From: Paenibacillus silagei
GTDB lineage: Bacteria > Bacillota > Bacilli > Paenibacillales > Paenibacillaceae
NCBI RefSeq assembly: GCF_017874735.1
Contig: NZ_JAGGLV010000004.1
Coordinates: forward strand, 186,001 to 250,000
Direction of reading: 5' to 3'
DNA: 64,000 nucleotides
Each line of letters opens with the position of its first letter. Within the stretch, counting starts at the first letter, position 1. Of the stretch, positions 8,366 to 17,441 are shown piece by piece. The notes beneath the pieces are model-generated. The model worked only from the letters and a program-made list of their open reading frames with translations, made no database searches and was not told the origin of the DNA. Position numbers and translations under genes: made by a program.

Positions 8366-9442
8366 ATGAATATGACTTGGAGATGGTACGGCGAGGGCAA
8401 TGACAACATCACTCTTGACCACATCCGTCAAATCCCGGGCGTTATGGGCATCGTCTGGTCGCTGCACCACAAGGTGGCCGGTGAGGTCTGGGAGATGGAA
8501 GACATCCAAAAGGTTGCCGATCAGATCACAGCCAAGGGGTTCAGCACAGCGGTTGTTGAAAGTGTCAACGTTCATGATGATATCAAAATCGGACTGCCGT
8601 CCCGCGACAAATACATTGACATCTATATCGATACCATCCGCAAGCTCGCCAAGGTTGGCGTCAAGGTCATCTGCTACAACTTCATGCCGGTGTTCGACTG
8701 GACCCGTACCGAGCTGTACAAGGAGCTGCCGGACGGCTCGAACGCCCTCTTTTATGAAAAGGCTGCCATTACTGATAATCCGCGCGAGATGGTAGACCGC
8801 ATTCTGAAGGGTGCCGGACAATTCACGATGCCTGGCTGGGAGCCGGAGCGGCTGGCCAAGCTGGATGAGCTGTTCGCGGCCTATGCTGACGTTACCGAAG
8901 ATAAGCTGTTCGACAACCTGAAATATTTCCTGGAGCGCATCATTCCGGTGTGTGAAGAAGTGGATATCAAAATGGCAATTCACCCGGATGATCCGGCCTG
9001 GCCGATCTTCGGACTGCCGCGCATTATCCGCAGCCGCGATACGATCCGCCGCTTCCTGGACATGGTGGACAGCCCGTATAACGGCCTGACCTTCTGCACC
9101 GGCTCTCTCGGCACCAACCCGGAGAATGATCTTCCGGCGATGATCCGCGAGTTCCACGACCGGATTTATTTTGCCCATATCCGTAATGTGAAGGTGTTCG
9201 AGAACGGCGACTTCATTGAGGTATCCCACCGGGGCCGTGATGGCAGCGTAGATGTTGCGGAGGTTGTTAAGGCGTATCATGAGAGCGGCTTCACCGGTTA
9301 TGTGCGTCCGGACCATGGCAGACATCTCTGGGGCGAGGAAAAGAACTGCCGTCCGGGATATGGCCTCTACGACAGAGCGATGGGCATCATGTATCTGCTC
9401 GGCGTATGGGACAGCCTGGAGAATGTCAAGGGGGCCAAGTAA
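8366..9442 (+). CDS. uxuA: mannonate dehydratase
   Basis: The enzyme of about 358 residues converts D-mannonate to 2-keto-3-deoxy-D-gluconate in hexuronate catabolism. It is a metal-dependent TIM-barrel protein. The start is read as MNMTWRWYGEGNDN, with the family segment VMGIVWSLHHK following. Metal and substrate residues sit in MAIHPDDP, CTGSLGTNP, FAHIRNVK and YVRPDHGR. ATG at 8366 is preferred because AGGAGG lies 9 nt upstream; an ATG at 8360 would be only 3 nt away. The stop codon abuts the uxuB start, so the two are translated from one message. Control by the upstream operator is likely. Uronate isomerase (uxaC) and a KDG kinase are not in this window. Confidence 0.95.
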   Translation: MNMTWRWYGEGNDNITLDHIRQIPGVMGIVWSLHHKVAGEVWEMEDIQKVADQITAKGFSTAVVESVNVHDDIKIGLPSRDKYIDIYIDTIRKLAKVGVKVICYNFMPVFDWTRTELYKELPDGSNALFYEKAAITDNPREMVDRILKGAGQFTMPGWEPERLAKLDELFAAYADVTEDKLFDNLKYFLERIIPVCEEVDIKMAIHPDDPAWPIFGLPRIIRSRDTIRRFLDMVDSPYNGLTFCTGSLGTNPENDLPAMIREFHDRIYFAHIRNVKVFENGDFIEVSHRGRDGSVDVAEVVKAYHESGFTGYVRPDHGRHLWGEEKNCRPGYGLYDRAMGIMYLLGVWDSLENVKGAK

Positions 9443-11059
9443 ATGCTGAGTCTGAGCAGAAGCAGCATCGCGGACCGGGAAGCCTGGGAAGCCGCAGGGG
9501 TAGAGCTGCCGCAGTTCGATTTCGCAGCGGTAGCGCAGAATACGTTAGAGAAGCCGGAGTGGGTTCACTTCGGGGCGGGGAATATTTTCAGAGGCTTCGT
9601 GGCGAATGCGCACCAGAAGCTGCTGGACAGCGGCAAGGCCAATACCGGCATCATCGCCGCCGAGACCTTCGACTTCGAGATGATCGACAAGGTCTATAAG
9701 CCTTACGATAATCTGACCCTGCTGGTGCTGATGAATGCAGCCGGCGACTTCCAGAAGCGGATCGTCAGCAGCATTGTCGAAGGCATCACTGCAGATAAAA
9801 CGCGGGAAGCGGACTACAGCCGCCTGACTGAGATTTTCGAGAATCCCAGTCTGCAGATGGCGAGCTTCACGATTACGGAGAAGGGATATTCGCTGACCGG
9901 TCCTGATGGGCAGTATCTTGGCATTGTGCAGAAGGACATTGCCGGCGGACCGGAGCATCCGGTTCATGCCATGAGCATCGTGGCTTCCTTCGCCTACAAG
10001 CGTTACCTGAAGGGCCAGTACCCGATGACCTTCGTCAGCATGGACAATTGCTCGCATAACGGCGACAAGCTGAAGAACGGCATGGTTACCATCGCCAAGG
10101 AATGGGCCGCCAAAGGTCTTGTAGAGGAAGGGTTCGTGGCTTACCTGGAGGATGAGCAGAAGATCACCTTCCCGCTGTCCATGATCGACAAAATCACCCC
10201 GCGCCCGTCCGAATCCGTCCAGGCAGCATTGCTGGAACAGGGAATCGGCGGCATGGATGTGATCGTCACCTCCAAGAACACGTACACTGCTCCCTTCGTT
10301 AACGCGGAGATCAGCGAGTATCTGGTCATTGAGGATAAGTTCACCAACGGACGTCCGGCGCTTGAAGAAGCCGGTATTATCTTCACGGACCGCGACACGG
10401 TTAACAACGTGGAGACGATGAAGGTAACCACCTGCCTCAACCCGCTACATACGGCGCTGGCGGTAACCGGCTGTCTGCTCGGCTACACGCTCATTGCCGA
10501 TGAGATGAAGGACGCCACACTTCGCAAGCTCGTGGAGACCATCGGCTACAAGGAAGGCCTGCCGGTTGTGGTTGATCCCGGCATCCTGAGTCCGAAGCAA
10601 TTCCTGGACGAGGTGCTGCAGGAACGGTTCGCCAACCCGTTCATCCCTGACACTCCGCAGCGGATCGCCACCGATACTTCACAGAAGGTCGGCATCCGCT
10701 TCGGCGAGACGATCAAGTCGTATATCCGGCGGGATGATCTTGACCCGGCCCAGTTAACGGCCATCCCGCTGGCAATTGCCGCCTGGTGCCGGTATCTGCT
10801 GGGCGTGAACGATGAAGGCGCTGCGTTCACGCTCAGTTCCGACCCGCTGCTGGAATCGCTGCAAGCGCGGCTTGAAGGTGTTGCCTTGGGCGCGGATGCT
10901 GCTACGGCTGCTGGCGTGCGCGCGGTGCTGGAGGACCAGGCCATCTTCGGCGTGGACCTGTACGCCGCCGGACTCGGCGGGACGATCGAGGGCATGTTCA
11001 CCGAGATGCTGGCTGGTCCGGGCGCGGTAAGAGCTACGCTGGAGAAGTACACCGCCTGA
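9443..11059 (+). CDS. uxuB: D-mannonate oxidoreductase (fructuronate reductase)
   Basis: This 538-residue long-chain mannitol-dehydrogenase-family enzyme reduces D-fructuronate to D-mannonate with NADH, the step before UxuA. The N-terminal nucleotide-binding segment is seen in WVHFGAGNIFRGFVA. Central and catalytic regions follow with MDNCSHNGDKL and TCLNPLHTALAVTG, the latter carrying the family's conserved catalytic region. The ATG begins at the base after the uxuA stop, with AGGGGG about 10 nt before it inside the uxuA tail, suggesting translational coupling. A strong terminator follows. UxuB rather than altronate-forming UxaB is inferred from the pairing with uxuA. Confidence 0.92.
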   Translation: MLSLSRSSIADREAWEAAGVELPQFDFAAVAQNTLEKPEWVHFGAGNIFRGFVANAHQKLLDSGKANTGIIAAETFDFEMIDKVYKPYDNLTLLVLMNAAGDFQKRIVSSIVEGITADKTREADYSRLTEIFENPSLQMASFTITEKGYSLTGPDGQYLGIVQKDIAGGPEHPVHAMSIVASFAYKRYLKGQYPMTFVSMDNCSHNGDKLKNGMVTIAKEWAAKGLVEEGFVAYLEDEQKITFPLSMIDKITPRPSESVQAALLEQGIGGMDVIVTSKNTYTAPFVNAEISEYLVIEDKFTNGRPALEEAGIIFTDRDTVNNVETMKVTTCLNPLHTALAVTGCLLGYTLIADEMKDATLRKLVETIGYKEGLPVVVDPGILSPKQFLDEVLQERFANPFIPDTPQRIATDTSQKVGIRFGETIKSYIRRDDLDPAQLTAIPLAIAAWCRYLLGVNDEGAAFTLSSDPLLESLQARLEGVALGADAATAAGVRAVLEDQAIFGVDLYAAGLGGTIEGMFTEMLAGPGAVRATLEKYTA

Positions 11060-11088
11060 GGACGGGCGGATGTGCGCGAACATAAGTA

Positions 11089-11130
11089 GAAAGGCTAGGC
11101 TCTCCTTGAAAAAGGAGGGCCTAGCCTTTC
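11089..11130 (+). terminator. uxuAB terminator
   Basis: GAAAGGCTAGGC and GCCTAGCCTTTC form a long nearly perfect stem, with inner CTCCTT/AAGGAG pairing and an A-rich loop, 30 bp after the uxuB stop. TTGT follows on the plus strand. Confidence 0.85.
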
Positions 11131-11257
11131 TTGTATGGTGACCTTGTAAGGATCTCTTTGGTAGGGTGATAATGTATAAACCGGTCTGCTTAGCTGAGTG
11201 TTGCGTTTCTGCTGCACCAAATCACACTAGACTGCGGAAGTTGGCCCGCGCTGGCGG

Positions 11258-11700
11258 TGGAAGCTGAGGCACTCTGCTCTTCATTTACTCACTTTGCCCG
11301 CTTCCGGAGGATTCAGGGGCACTTGTGCTCCTCATTTACTTGTTTAGCCAACTTTTCAGGGATTCAGGGGCACTTGTGCCCCTCATTTGCTCGTTTAGCC
11401 AACTTTTCAGGGATTCAGGGGCACTTGTGCTCCTCATTTGCTCGTTTAGCCAACTTTTCAGGGATTCAGGGGCACTTGTGCCCCTCATTTGCTCGTTTAG
11501 CCAACTTTTCAGGGATTCAGGGGCACTTGTGCTCCTCATTAACTCAGTTGGCGCGCATCTGGAGAAATTAGTGGGATTTATCCCTTTCATTTCCTACGAT
11601 CGGCCGATTTTGGCAGATTTAATGGGATTTATCCTTCTCATTTCCTCCTGCCGCCCATTTTTAATGAATTCAATGGGATTTATCCCTTTCAATTGTTCAT
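11258..11700. repeat. 51-bp tandem array, families A and A'
   Basis: Nine consecutive units fall in exact 51-bp register, starting at 11258, 11309, 11360, 11411, 11462, 11513, 11564, 11615 and 11666. The first six (family A) carry GGATTCAGGGGCACTTGTGC and then CTCCTCATTT, the first being degenerate. The last three (family A') instead carry GGGATTTATCCC followed by TTTCATTTCC. Both cores are palindromes with a 2-nt TT centre: GGGGCAC-TT-GTGCCCC and GGGAT-TT-ATCCC. Because 51 is divisible by three, open frames run through the array, but there is no ribosome binding site and they are not considered genes. The array fills the gap between uxuB and the GH43 gene. A related family A array lies at 58405. 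Confidence 0.9.
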
Positions 11701-11770
11701 TCCACTAGTTTCCCTTTCAGCCTTAGTCTCATGGGAGCATCCTTTTCGATGCTCCAGGTATAGGCCAATG

Positions 11771-13357
11771 CTACTCCTGCTCCAGATACTCGAAGTAATC
11801 AAAATCCGCCGGATGCAGCGTGCCGCTGAGGTCCTGGGCGCATATACCGATGAAAGTTCCGGTAAAACGGATATAAGCCGGGAAGTCATCGGACAGATGA
11901 TAGATTTCCAGGGCCGGGCCGATCTTCTCCCAAGTGGATTCGCTAACCTTGTAATAGAACTGGGCGAACTCGCCGTCGATGATGACCTTAAGCGACACGC
12001 TTACTCCGGCAGGCAACGGAATCTCAGGCGTCAGGGTGTCTTCATAGACTCCATCCTTGGAACGGATGAGTCCCAGGGTTCGGCCACCGAGGACTTCATC
12101 GTGCGTGATCCGCAGATAGAGGTAATCCTTCGTGTCGTAATAGACGATCAGGCCGGCCATCTGCTGGAAATGCTGCGGCTCGAAGTCGACCGAGGTCTCG
12201 GCGCTACAGCGGAAGGCCTGCTGGCGCAGGGCGACCAGGCTCTGGCGGTGCATGGAGCTCATCGACTCCCTGCCCTTCAGGCGCAGATAGCCCGGACGCT
12301 CCTGAAGCGAGAGCCAGGATTCATCAGCCGGCACGCGGAGCGTGCTCCAGCGGACATCCAGCTGCGGAGCCTCGAAGTCGTCACGCGGAGCGGCTGCGGC
12401 AAAAGGATGCGCCGGAAGATCCGGTCCCTCCACCGTCAGCGCTGGAGCGTTTCCGCCCCCGGACAAGGCCAGCCAGCCGTCGGCGGTGAATTCGACGCGC
12501 TGAATCGCAGTCTCCCGGCCCAGATTGCAGTACTTGTCCTTGACCGGACGGCCGCACAGATGGACCATGTACCATTCACCGGTCTGGGTCTCGACCAGGC
12601 TGGCATGGCCCGCTTTTTGCAGCGGCAGTTCAGGGTTGCCTGCCGAGGTCAGCAGCGGATTAACCGGAGCGGTCTCGTAAGGGCCTTCAATCTGCTTTGC
12701 GCGGGCTACGGTCACCGCATGATCATACTGCGTACCGCCCTCAGCGGTAATCAGATAATACCAGCCGTCCTTGCGGTACAGATGCGGGCCTTCGGTTAGG
12801 GCCAGCTCCGTTCCCTTATAGATCGGAGTAACCGGTCCGACCAGGCGCTGCTCTTCCACCGAATATTCCTGGAGCACAATACCGGCAAAGCTGTTGCGGC
12901 CGGTACGGTGATCCCACAGCATATTGACCAGCCATTTGCGCCCGTCTTCATCATGGAACAGCGAAGGGTCGAAACCGCTGCTGTTCAGGTACACAGGCTC
13001 TGACCAGGGGCCTTCGATATTCTCCGCAGTCACCAGATAGTTAGGTGTATCCTTGAAGGCACCCTGGCGGCTTTTGACATCGGTATAGATCAGATAAAAG
13101 AGTCCATTGTCGTACGTGAGGCAAGGTGCCCAGATGCCGCCCGAATCAAGGTCCCCTTCCATATTGAGCTGCGAGCTGCGGGTCAGCGCATACGTAAGCG
13201 GCCGCCAGTTCACCAGATCGCGCGAATGATGAATCCGCACGCCGGGGAACCATTCAAAGGTTGAAGTAGCAATGTAGTAGTCATCTCCAGCCCGGCAGAT
13301 CGACGGGTCCGGATGAAATCCGCGCAGAATCGGATTATGAATCAGATTTCGGCTCAT
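11771..13357 (-). CDS. GH43 beta-xylosidase / arabinofuranosidase
   Basis: The 528-residue intracellular enzyme is a GH43 five-bladed propeller with a C-terminal beta-sandwich, the layout of bacterial beta-xylosidases that trim xylo-oligosaccharides. The three catalytic acids are visible: the base in FHPDPS (Asp17), the pKa-tuning Asp in [10 protein letters not shown], and the acid Glu in LTEGPHLY. No signal peptide is present. Its ATG overlaps the stop of the upstream dehydratase gene by 4 nt (13354-13357), so the two are translationally coupled. That coupling to an aldonate dehydratase suggests that released xylose, or an oxidised derivative, is the shared intermediate. Whether it prefers xylose or arabinose side groups cannot be decided from sequence. 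Confidence 0.9.
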   Translation of the reverse strand: MSRNLIHNPILRGFHPDPSICRAGDDYYIATSTFEWFPGVRIHHSRDLVNWRPLTYALTRSSQLNMEGDLDSGGIWAPCLTYDNGLFYLIYTDVKSRQGAFKDTPNYLVTAENIEGPWSEPVYLNSSGFDPSLFHDEDGRKWLVNMLWDHRTGRNSFAGIVLQEYSVEEQRLVGPVTPIYKGTELALTEGPHLYRKDGWYYLITAEGGTQYDHAVTVARAKQIEGPYETAPVNPLLTSAGNPELPLQKAGHASLVETQTGEWYMVHLCGRPVKDKYCNLGRETAIQRVEFTADGWLALSGGGNAPALTVEGPDLPAHPFAAAAPRDDFEAPQLDVRWSTLRVPADESWLSLQERPGYLRLKGRESMSSMHRQSLVALRQQAFRCSAETSVDFEPQHFQQMAGLIVYYDTKDYLYLRITHDEVLGGRTLGLIRSKDGVYEDTLTPEIPLPAGVSVSLKVIIDGEFAQFYYKVSESTWEKIGPALEIYHLSDDFPAYIRFTGTFIGICAQDLSGTLHPADFDYFEYLEQE

Positions 13358-15333
13358 AGTTTCTCCTCCAATGCTTGCCGTCCTGCTTCCAGTAAGGCAA
13401 TGATTTTGTCAGTGTCGTAAATGCAGCCCTTCCAGGTTCCGCCGCTGGCCGCCTGCAAAGCAGCCCACAGCCGGGTGTCCTCCGGCAGACCCGGATCTAC
13501 CGCCAGGCCCGGATGCGGCGTCCGCGAAGCCAGAATCAGCGTCCCCGCTTCCTTGGTCAGCGGCTCATCTCCCTCACCCACCAGATTGACGCTTCCTTCC
13601 AGGTTCACGGTATCAATGCGCACTTCCACCCAGTCATTATCGCGAAGCTTGCCGAGCGGGCCGCCTGCCAGCGCTTCCGGCCCCATATGGCCGATGCAGG
13701 CACCGGTGGATACGCCGGAGAAGCGGGCATCTGTGATCAGGGTGACATATTTGCCGTAAGGCAGATGCTTGAGCGCCGAGGTGAGCTGATAAGTCTCCTC
13801 CATCCCCGTTCCACTCGGTCCGCGGCCGATAACGGCCAGAATATCCCCGGCATGAACCATACCCAGCTTGATACTGCGGATGGCGGCTCTCTCTGTGGTG
13901 AACACCTTCACTCGTCCGGTATGGCGATAGACACCCTCGCTGTCCAGAACGGCAGGATCGATCGCGGCCGATTTGATGACTGCGCCTTCCGGGCAGAGAT
14001 TCCCGACCGGGAACGTCATGGTGGACGCCATGCCCTGGCGCTTGGCCTCTTCCGGGCTCATGATTACAGAATCCGGGTCTACGCCGTCTGCTTCCAGCAG
14101 CCGCTGGCGCAGCTCCGTCCGGCGCTGGGAGGTCTCCCACCAATCCAGATTCTCGCCCAGTGTCCGCCCGGTCACCGTCAGCACGGACTCGTCAATCAGT
14201 CCCAGCTTGCGCAGATGGAGCATCACCTCAGGAACGCCCCCTGCCAGGAACACCCGAATTGTCGGATGCGGTACCGGACCATTCGGCAGTACGCTGACGA
14301 GGCGCGGAACCATCCGGTTCACCCGGTTCCAGTCCTCGACGGTCGGAACCTTCAGCCCGGCGGCATGGGCGATGGCCGGCAGATGCAGCAGCAGATTCGT
14401 TGAACCGCCGAAGGCAGCGTGCAGCACCATCGCATTCTGGATCGACTGATCTGTCAGAATATCGCTCATGACGATTCCGTTCTGATCCAGATGCTGAAGG
14501 GCCCGGGCCGACTGGCGGCCGATGTTCTTCCAGATCGGCTGCCCCGATGGGGACAGGGCCGAGTGCGGCAGCGCCATGCCCAGCGCCTCTGCAATGACCT
14601 GAGCGGTCGCGGCGGTGCCAAGGAATTGACAGCCGCCGCCCGGCGTCGCGCAGGCCCGGCAGCCGAGATCCGCCGCTTCTTCGAGGGACAACTCTCCGTT
14701 GCTATACCGTGCCCCGATGCTCTGTACCTTACCTGCGTCTTCCCCCTCCACCGGCGGAAGGGTTACACCGCCGGGGACGATAACTCCGGGCAGCTTATGC
14801 ATACCGGCAAGAGCCAGCAGCATAGCGGGCAGGCCTTTGTCGCAGGTAGCTACGCCAAGCACACCCTTGCGGGTAGGGAGTGAACGAATCAGCCGCCGCA
14901 GCACGATGGCCGCATCATTGCGGTAAGGCAAGGAATCGAACATGCCTGTGGTTCCCTGGGAACGGCCGTCACAGGGATCGCTGACATAACCGGCGAACGG
15001 AATTCCCTCATTCGCGGTAAGCTCCTCCGCAATCGCTTCCATCATCACGCCGATCTCCCAGTGACCGGTATGGTATCCGAGCGCCAGCGGAGTGCCGTCC
15101 TCACGCCGGATGCCGCCCATCGTTCCGAGAATCAGGTACTGGGGCCGGTTCAGCAGCAACGGATTCCAGCCCATCCCGGCATTCTGTGTCATCCCAAAAA
15201 TCTCTCCGCTCGGCGCATTCCGCAGCACCTCCCCGGTGATCGGCAGCTGGCCTGCCGGACCTTCCGCAGCGGTATGTACCGGAACAGCTTCGATGATGTC
15301 TTCCTTCATAATCTCTTGTACGGTCAATTTCAT
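13354..15333 (-). CDS. YjhG/YagF family aldonate (xylonate) dehydratase
   Basis: This 659-residue member of the IlvD/Edd superfamily has the usual length of the YjhG/YagF branch. Those enzymes dehydrate D-xylonate to 2-keto-3-deoxy-D-xylonate. Fe-S ligand motifs are visible: [20 protein letters not shown] and [34 protein letters not shown] is the N-terminus, with GGGAGAAGG upstream. It sits between its likely IclR regulator (41 nt upstream) and the overlapping GH43 gene, and a matching aldolase is divergent. Together these suggest non-phosphorylative pentose oxidation. A xylose dehydrogenase and lactonase are not seen here, so the true substrate could be another sugar acid. Confidence 0.85.
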   Translation of the reverse strand: MKLTVQEIMKEDIIEAVPVHTAAEGPAGQLPITGEVLRNAPSGEIFGMTQNAGMGWNPLLLNRPQYLILGTMGGIRREDGTPLALGYHTGHWEIGVMMEAIAEELTANEGIPFAGYVSDPCDGRSQGTTGMFDSLPYRNDAAIVLRRLIRSLPTRKGVLGVATCDKGLPAMLLALAGMHKLPGVIVPGGVTLPPVEGEDAGKVQSIGARYSNGELSLEEAADLGCRACATPGGGCQFLGTAATAQVIAEALGMALPHSALSPSGQPIWKNIGRQSARALQHLDQNGIVMSDILTDQSIQNAMVLHAAFGGSTNLLLHLPAIAHAAGLKVPTVEDWNRVNRMVPRLVSVLPNGPVPHPTIRVFLAGGVPEVMLHLRKLGLIDESVLTVTGRTLGENLDWWETSQRRTELRQRLLEADGVDPDSVIMSPEEAKRQGMASTMTFPVGNLCPEGAVIKSAAIDPAVLDSEGVYRHTGRVKVFTTERAAIRSIKLGMVHAGDILAVIGRGPSGTGMEETYQLTSALKHLPYGKYVTLITDARFSGVSTGACIGHMGPEALAGGPLGKLRDNDWVEVRIDTVNLEGSVNLVGEGDEPLTKEAGTLILASRTPHPGLAVDPGLPEDTRLWAALQAASGGTWKGCIYDTDKIIALLEAGRQALEEKL

Positions 15334-15374
15334 ATAAATCCCTTCTCTCCCTCAGAATGAATGTGCCCGGATGT

Positions 15375-16133
15375 CTATGACAACGAGAGCTTCGCCGCAA
15401 GCAGGGTTACCTCCCGGACCGCAGCTTCCTGCTTCGCTGTGAAGGCATGCTGAAGCATCGAAGTACTGACAGCGGCAACGGCCTTGCCTGCGGCATCCAG
15501 AACAGGCGCAGCGGCGCAGCTAATGCCTTCGATAATCTCTTCGCGGTCCATGGCATAGCCAGTTCTGCGAATATCGGCCAAGGCCGCTGTGAATTCAGCC
15601 CAATCCGTCAGCGTATGTGAGGTGACTGCGGATAAGCTTTTGCCGGAATAACGCCGTTCCAGTTCTCCCTCCGGCAGCAGCGCCAGCATCATCTTGCCCA
15701 TCGCCGTCGCATGTGCCGGAAACCGCATCCCGGGGCTGGACTCCAGCCTTACCAGGGATTGCCCCTCCTGCTTGGCTAAATAAATAATCTCATCGCGGTC
15801 CAGCACCGACAGCTGAAAGGTCTCCCCCACCGCCGCGACACTCTGCACCGACTCTGCCAGAAACCGCTCTACCAGATTCATATTCTGCTTAAGCGAATCA
15901 TTATAGACGGTATTATAATAGGAGATCCCGGCGCCAAGCACATACCTCTCGCCCGCACCCTTCACCACCCACCCCAGAGTCTCCATTGTGCGCAGCAGCG
16001 AGAACATCGAGCTTTTGTTAATGCCGGTCTCCTCGCAGAGATCTGTCATTTTGAGCGCTCCGGTCTGTCTTGAGATGGCCTTAAGAATCAGATCAGCCCG
16101 TTCCAATGCCGGAACCCAGTACTTCTGGTCCAC
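15375..16133 (-). CDS. IclR family transcriptional regulator
   Basis: The 252-residue protein has an N-terminal winged helix (MTDLCEETGINKSSMFSLLR, about residues 27-46) and a C-terminal IclR effector domain (PAHATAMGKMMLALLPEGE, then GYAMDREEIIEGISC). It starts at GTG 16133 with AGGGG 9 nt upstream. It lies between the dehydratase gene and the divergent aldolase gene, so it probably controls both in response to a sugar acid or keto-deoxy acid. The intergenic region is only 96 bp. No operator could be named with confidence. Confidence 0.88.
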   Translation of the reverse strand: MDQKYWVPALERADLILKAISRQTGALKMTDLCEETGINKSSMFSLLRTMETLGWVVKGAGERYVLGAGISYYNTVYNDSLKQNMNLVERFLAESVQSVAAVGETFQLSVLDRDEIIYLAKQEGQSLVRLESSPGMRFPAHATAMGKMMLALLPEGELERRYSGKSLSAVTSHTLTDWAEFTAALADIRRTGYAMDREEIIEGISCAAAPVLDAAGKAVAAVSTSMLQHAFTAKQEAAVREVTLLAAKLSLS

Positions 16134-16159
16134 ACCTTCATTCCCCTCTCATAAATCCA

Positions 16160-16188
16160 TTGATTAAGCCTTTCAAGTTCACTATAAT
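16160..16188 (+). promoter_or_regulatory. sigma-A promoter for aldolase gene
   Basis: TTGATT (16160-16165) and TATAAT (16183-16188) are spaced 17 nt apart, 41 nt before the aldolase ATG. The site overlaps the short divergent region shared with the IclR gene, so the regulator could act here. Confidence 0.6.
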
Positions 16189-16229
16189 AATCATATGTTT
16201 ATAATACCAAACCAGGAGGCAAAAATAAA

Positions 16230-17144
16230 ATGAAACTTAGCCACCCGAATGCAGGTGTCATTCCTCCCGTTCCGACCATTCTGGATTCCGCCGGAAAATT
16301 CGACCGTGACGGAATGAAGCTGCTGATCGACAGCCTGATCGCCAAAGGGGTTCACGGTCTGTTTTTCCTTGGAACGGCCGGAGAATTCACCCTGTTCACC
16401 GCAGAGCAGCGTGAGGAGATCGCAGAGCTATGCCTGGAGTATACGAATGGCCGTCTTCCGGCCTGGATCGGCACCGGCAGCAATACCGTTGCTGAGACCC
16501 TCCGGCTCTCCCGGCATGCCGCTGAGCATGGAGCTACCGGCATCGTCATTATGAATCCGTATTACTACAAGCTGAGCGGGGACGCCCTGTTCGCCCATTA
16601 TGCCGCTGTGCTGGAAGCGGTCGATGTGCCGCTCATGCTGTACAACTTCCCGGCCATGACCGGCCAGGATCTGACTCCGGCGTTCGTTGCCCGCCTGGCC
16701 GCACATTATCCGAATGTACTCGGCATCAAGGATACCGTGGACCAGCTTAGCCACATCCGCCAGATGATCATGCAGGTTAAGGCGGTTAGTCCGGACTTTT
16801 CCGTCTTCTGCGGCTTCGACGAATATTTGCTGCCTACGCTGGCTGCCGGAGGAGACGGGGCGATCGCTGCCAGTGCGAACTTCGCTCCAGAGCTGATGCT
16901 CGGCGTGTATGACAGCTTCAAGCAGGGGGACTTAGCCGGAGTACTGTCCTTCCAGCAGCGGCTGATCGAGATTCCGGCGCTGTATGCCATCGATGACCCG
17001 TTCATCGCTTCGATCAAGGAAGCCGTCCGCTTGTCGGGTGTTCCAGTATCCACCTTCAGCCTGGCTTCGCCTGGGATATGGAGTGCGGAGCATGAGGAGA
17101 AGCTGAAGCTGATTTTCAGCCGGGCGGGTATTGCCCAAGAGTAA
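16230..17144 (+). CDS. DapA-superfamily 2-keto-3-deoxy sugar acid aldolase (YagE-like)
   Basis: The 304-residue class I aldolase has the dihydrodipicolinate synthase fold. It has LGTAGEFTLFTAEQ near residue 48, the conserved Tyr in LYNFPAMTG near 139, and the Schiff-base Lys in LGIKDTVDQLS near 168. Its likely role is to split 2-keto-3-deoxy-D-xylonate or -gluconate into pyruvate and glycolaldehyde or glyceraldehyde, as YagE and YjhH do. The divergent placement beside a YjhG/YagF dehydratase supports this rather than lysine biosynthesis. GGAGG lies at a good distance from the ATG. Nearby uxuA makes keto-deoxygluconate, so it could also serve that route in the absence of a visible KDG kinase. 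Confidence 0.85.
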   Translation: MKLSHPNAGVIPPVPTILDSAGKFDRDGMKLLIDSLIAKGVHGLFFLGTAGEFTLFTAEQREEIAELCLEYTNGRLPAWIGTGSNTVAETLRLSRHAAEHGATGIVIMNPYYYKLSGDALFAHYAAVLEAVDVPLMLYNFPAMTGQDLTPAFVARLAAHYPNVLGIKDTVDQLSHIRQMIMQVKAVSPDFSVFCGFDEYLLPTLAAGGDGAIAASANFAPELMLGVYDSFKQGDLAGVLSFQQRLIEIPALYAIDDPFIASIKEAVRLSGVPVSTFSLASPGIWSAEHEEKLKLIFSRAGIAQE

Positions 17145-17203
17145 GCGAAATTTATAGCACCTACTCATCCATTCTTATTTTTCACAATTCCCCCTTCTAT
17201 TAA

Positions 17204-17235
17204 GGTCAGCCCGTATTGGGGCTGGCTTTTTTTGG
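17204..17235 (+). terminator. aldolase gene terminator
   Basis: GTCAGCCC and GGGGCTGGC form a short stem around GTATT, followed by TTTTTTT. It lies about 60 bp after the aldolase stop. Confidence 0.8.
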
Positions 17236-17259
17236 TGCTGGGCGGTGCTTAGTCCTTTT

Positions 17260-17332
17260 CCTAGTGCGTCTTCTTGTACGTTTCCCTCGTAAAATTCCTC
17301 GTGAGATTCCTTGCAAGGCTCTTAGTGAGGTT
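17260..17332 (+). repeat. degenerate 12-bp tandem repeat upstream of cdaR
   Basis: Six consecutive 12-mers resemble one another: CCTAGTGCGTCT, TCTTGTACGTTT, CCTCGTAAAATT, CCTCGTGAGATT, CCTTGCAAGGCT and CTTAGTGAGGTT, with one extra base between the second and third. The tract ends about 110 nt before the cdaR start and could be a binding platform or a slippage product. Confidence 0.5.
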
Positions 17333-17441
17333 CCTCCTTTCTTCGCGGTGAAGGTTGGTCTATAATTTTGTTCAGATGCACAATGAGTGAAGTAGAGGCA
17401 ATATTGGCGGTTACCCGCTCAAGACGAGGAGGGCGTTCCGG

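Noticed and set aside
8348..9325. Antisense frame of 325 codons opposite uxuA
   Set aside because: The codon pattern is that of a GC-rich shadow; uxuA is clearly real on the other strand.
11258..11563. Possible CRISPR array
   Set aside because: The spacers are as conserved as the repeats, no cas genes are present and the palindromic cores vary.
11257..11708. Open frames of over 100 codons in two plus-strand frames and one minus frame
   Set aside because: They arise because the 51-bp period is divisible by three. There is no ribosome binding site and the peptides are just the repeat.
11734..11755. Hairpin GGAGCATC/GATGCTCC as terminator of the GH43 operon
   Set aside because: No U-tract follows on the minus strand and the stem is only 8 bp; not listed as a feature.
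13513..14403. Frame of 296 codons opposite the aldonate dehydratase
   Set aside because: A shadow of a well conserved gene; no start signal.
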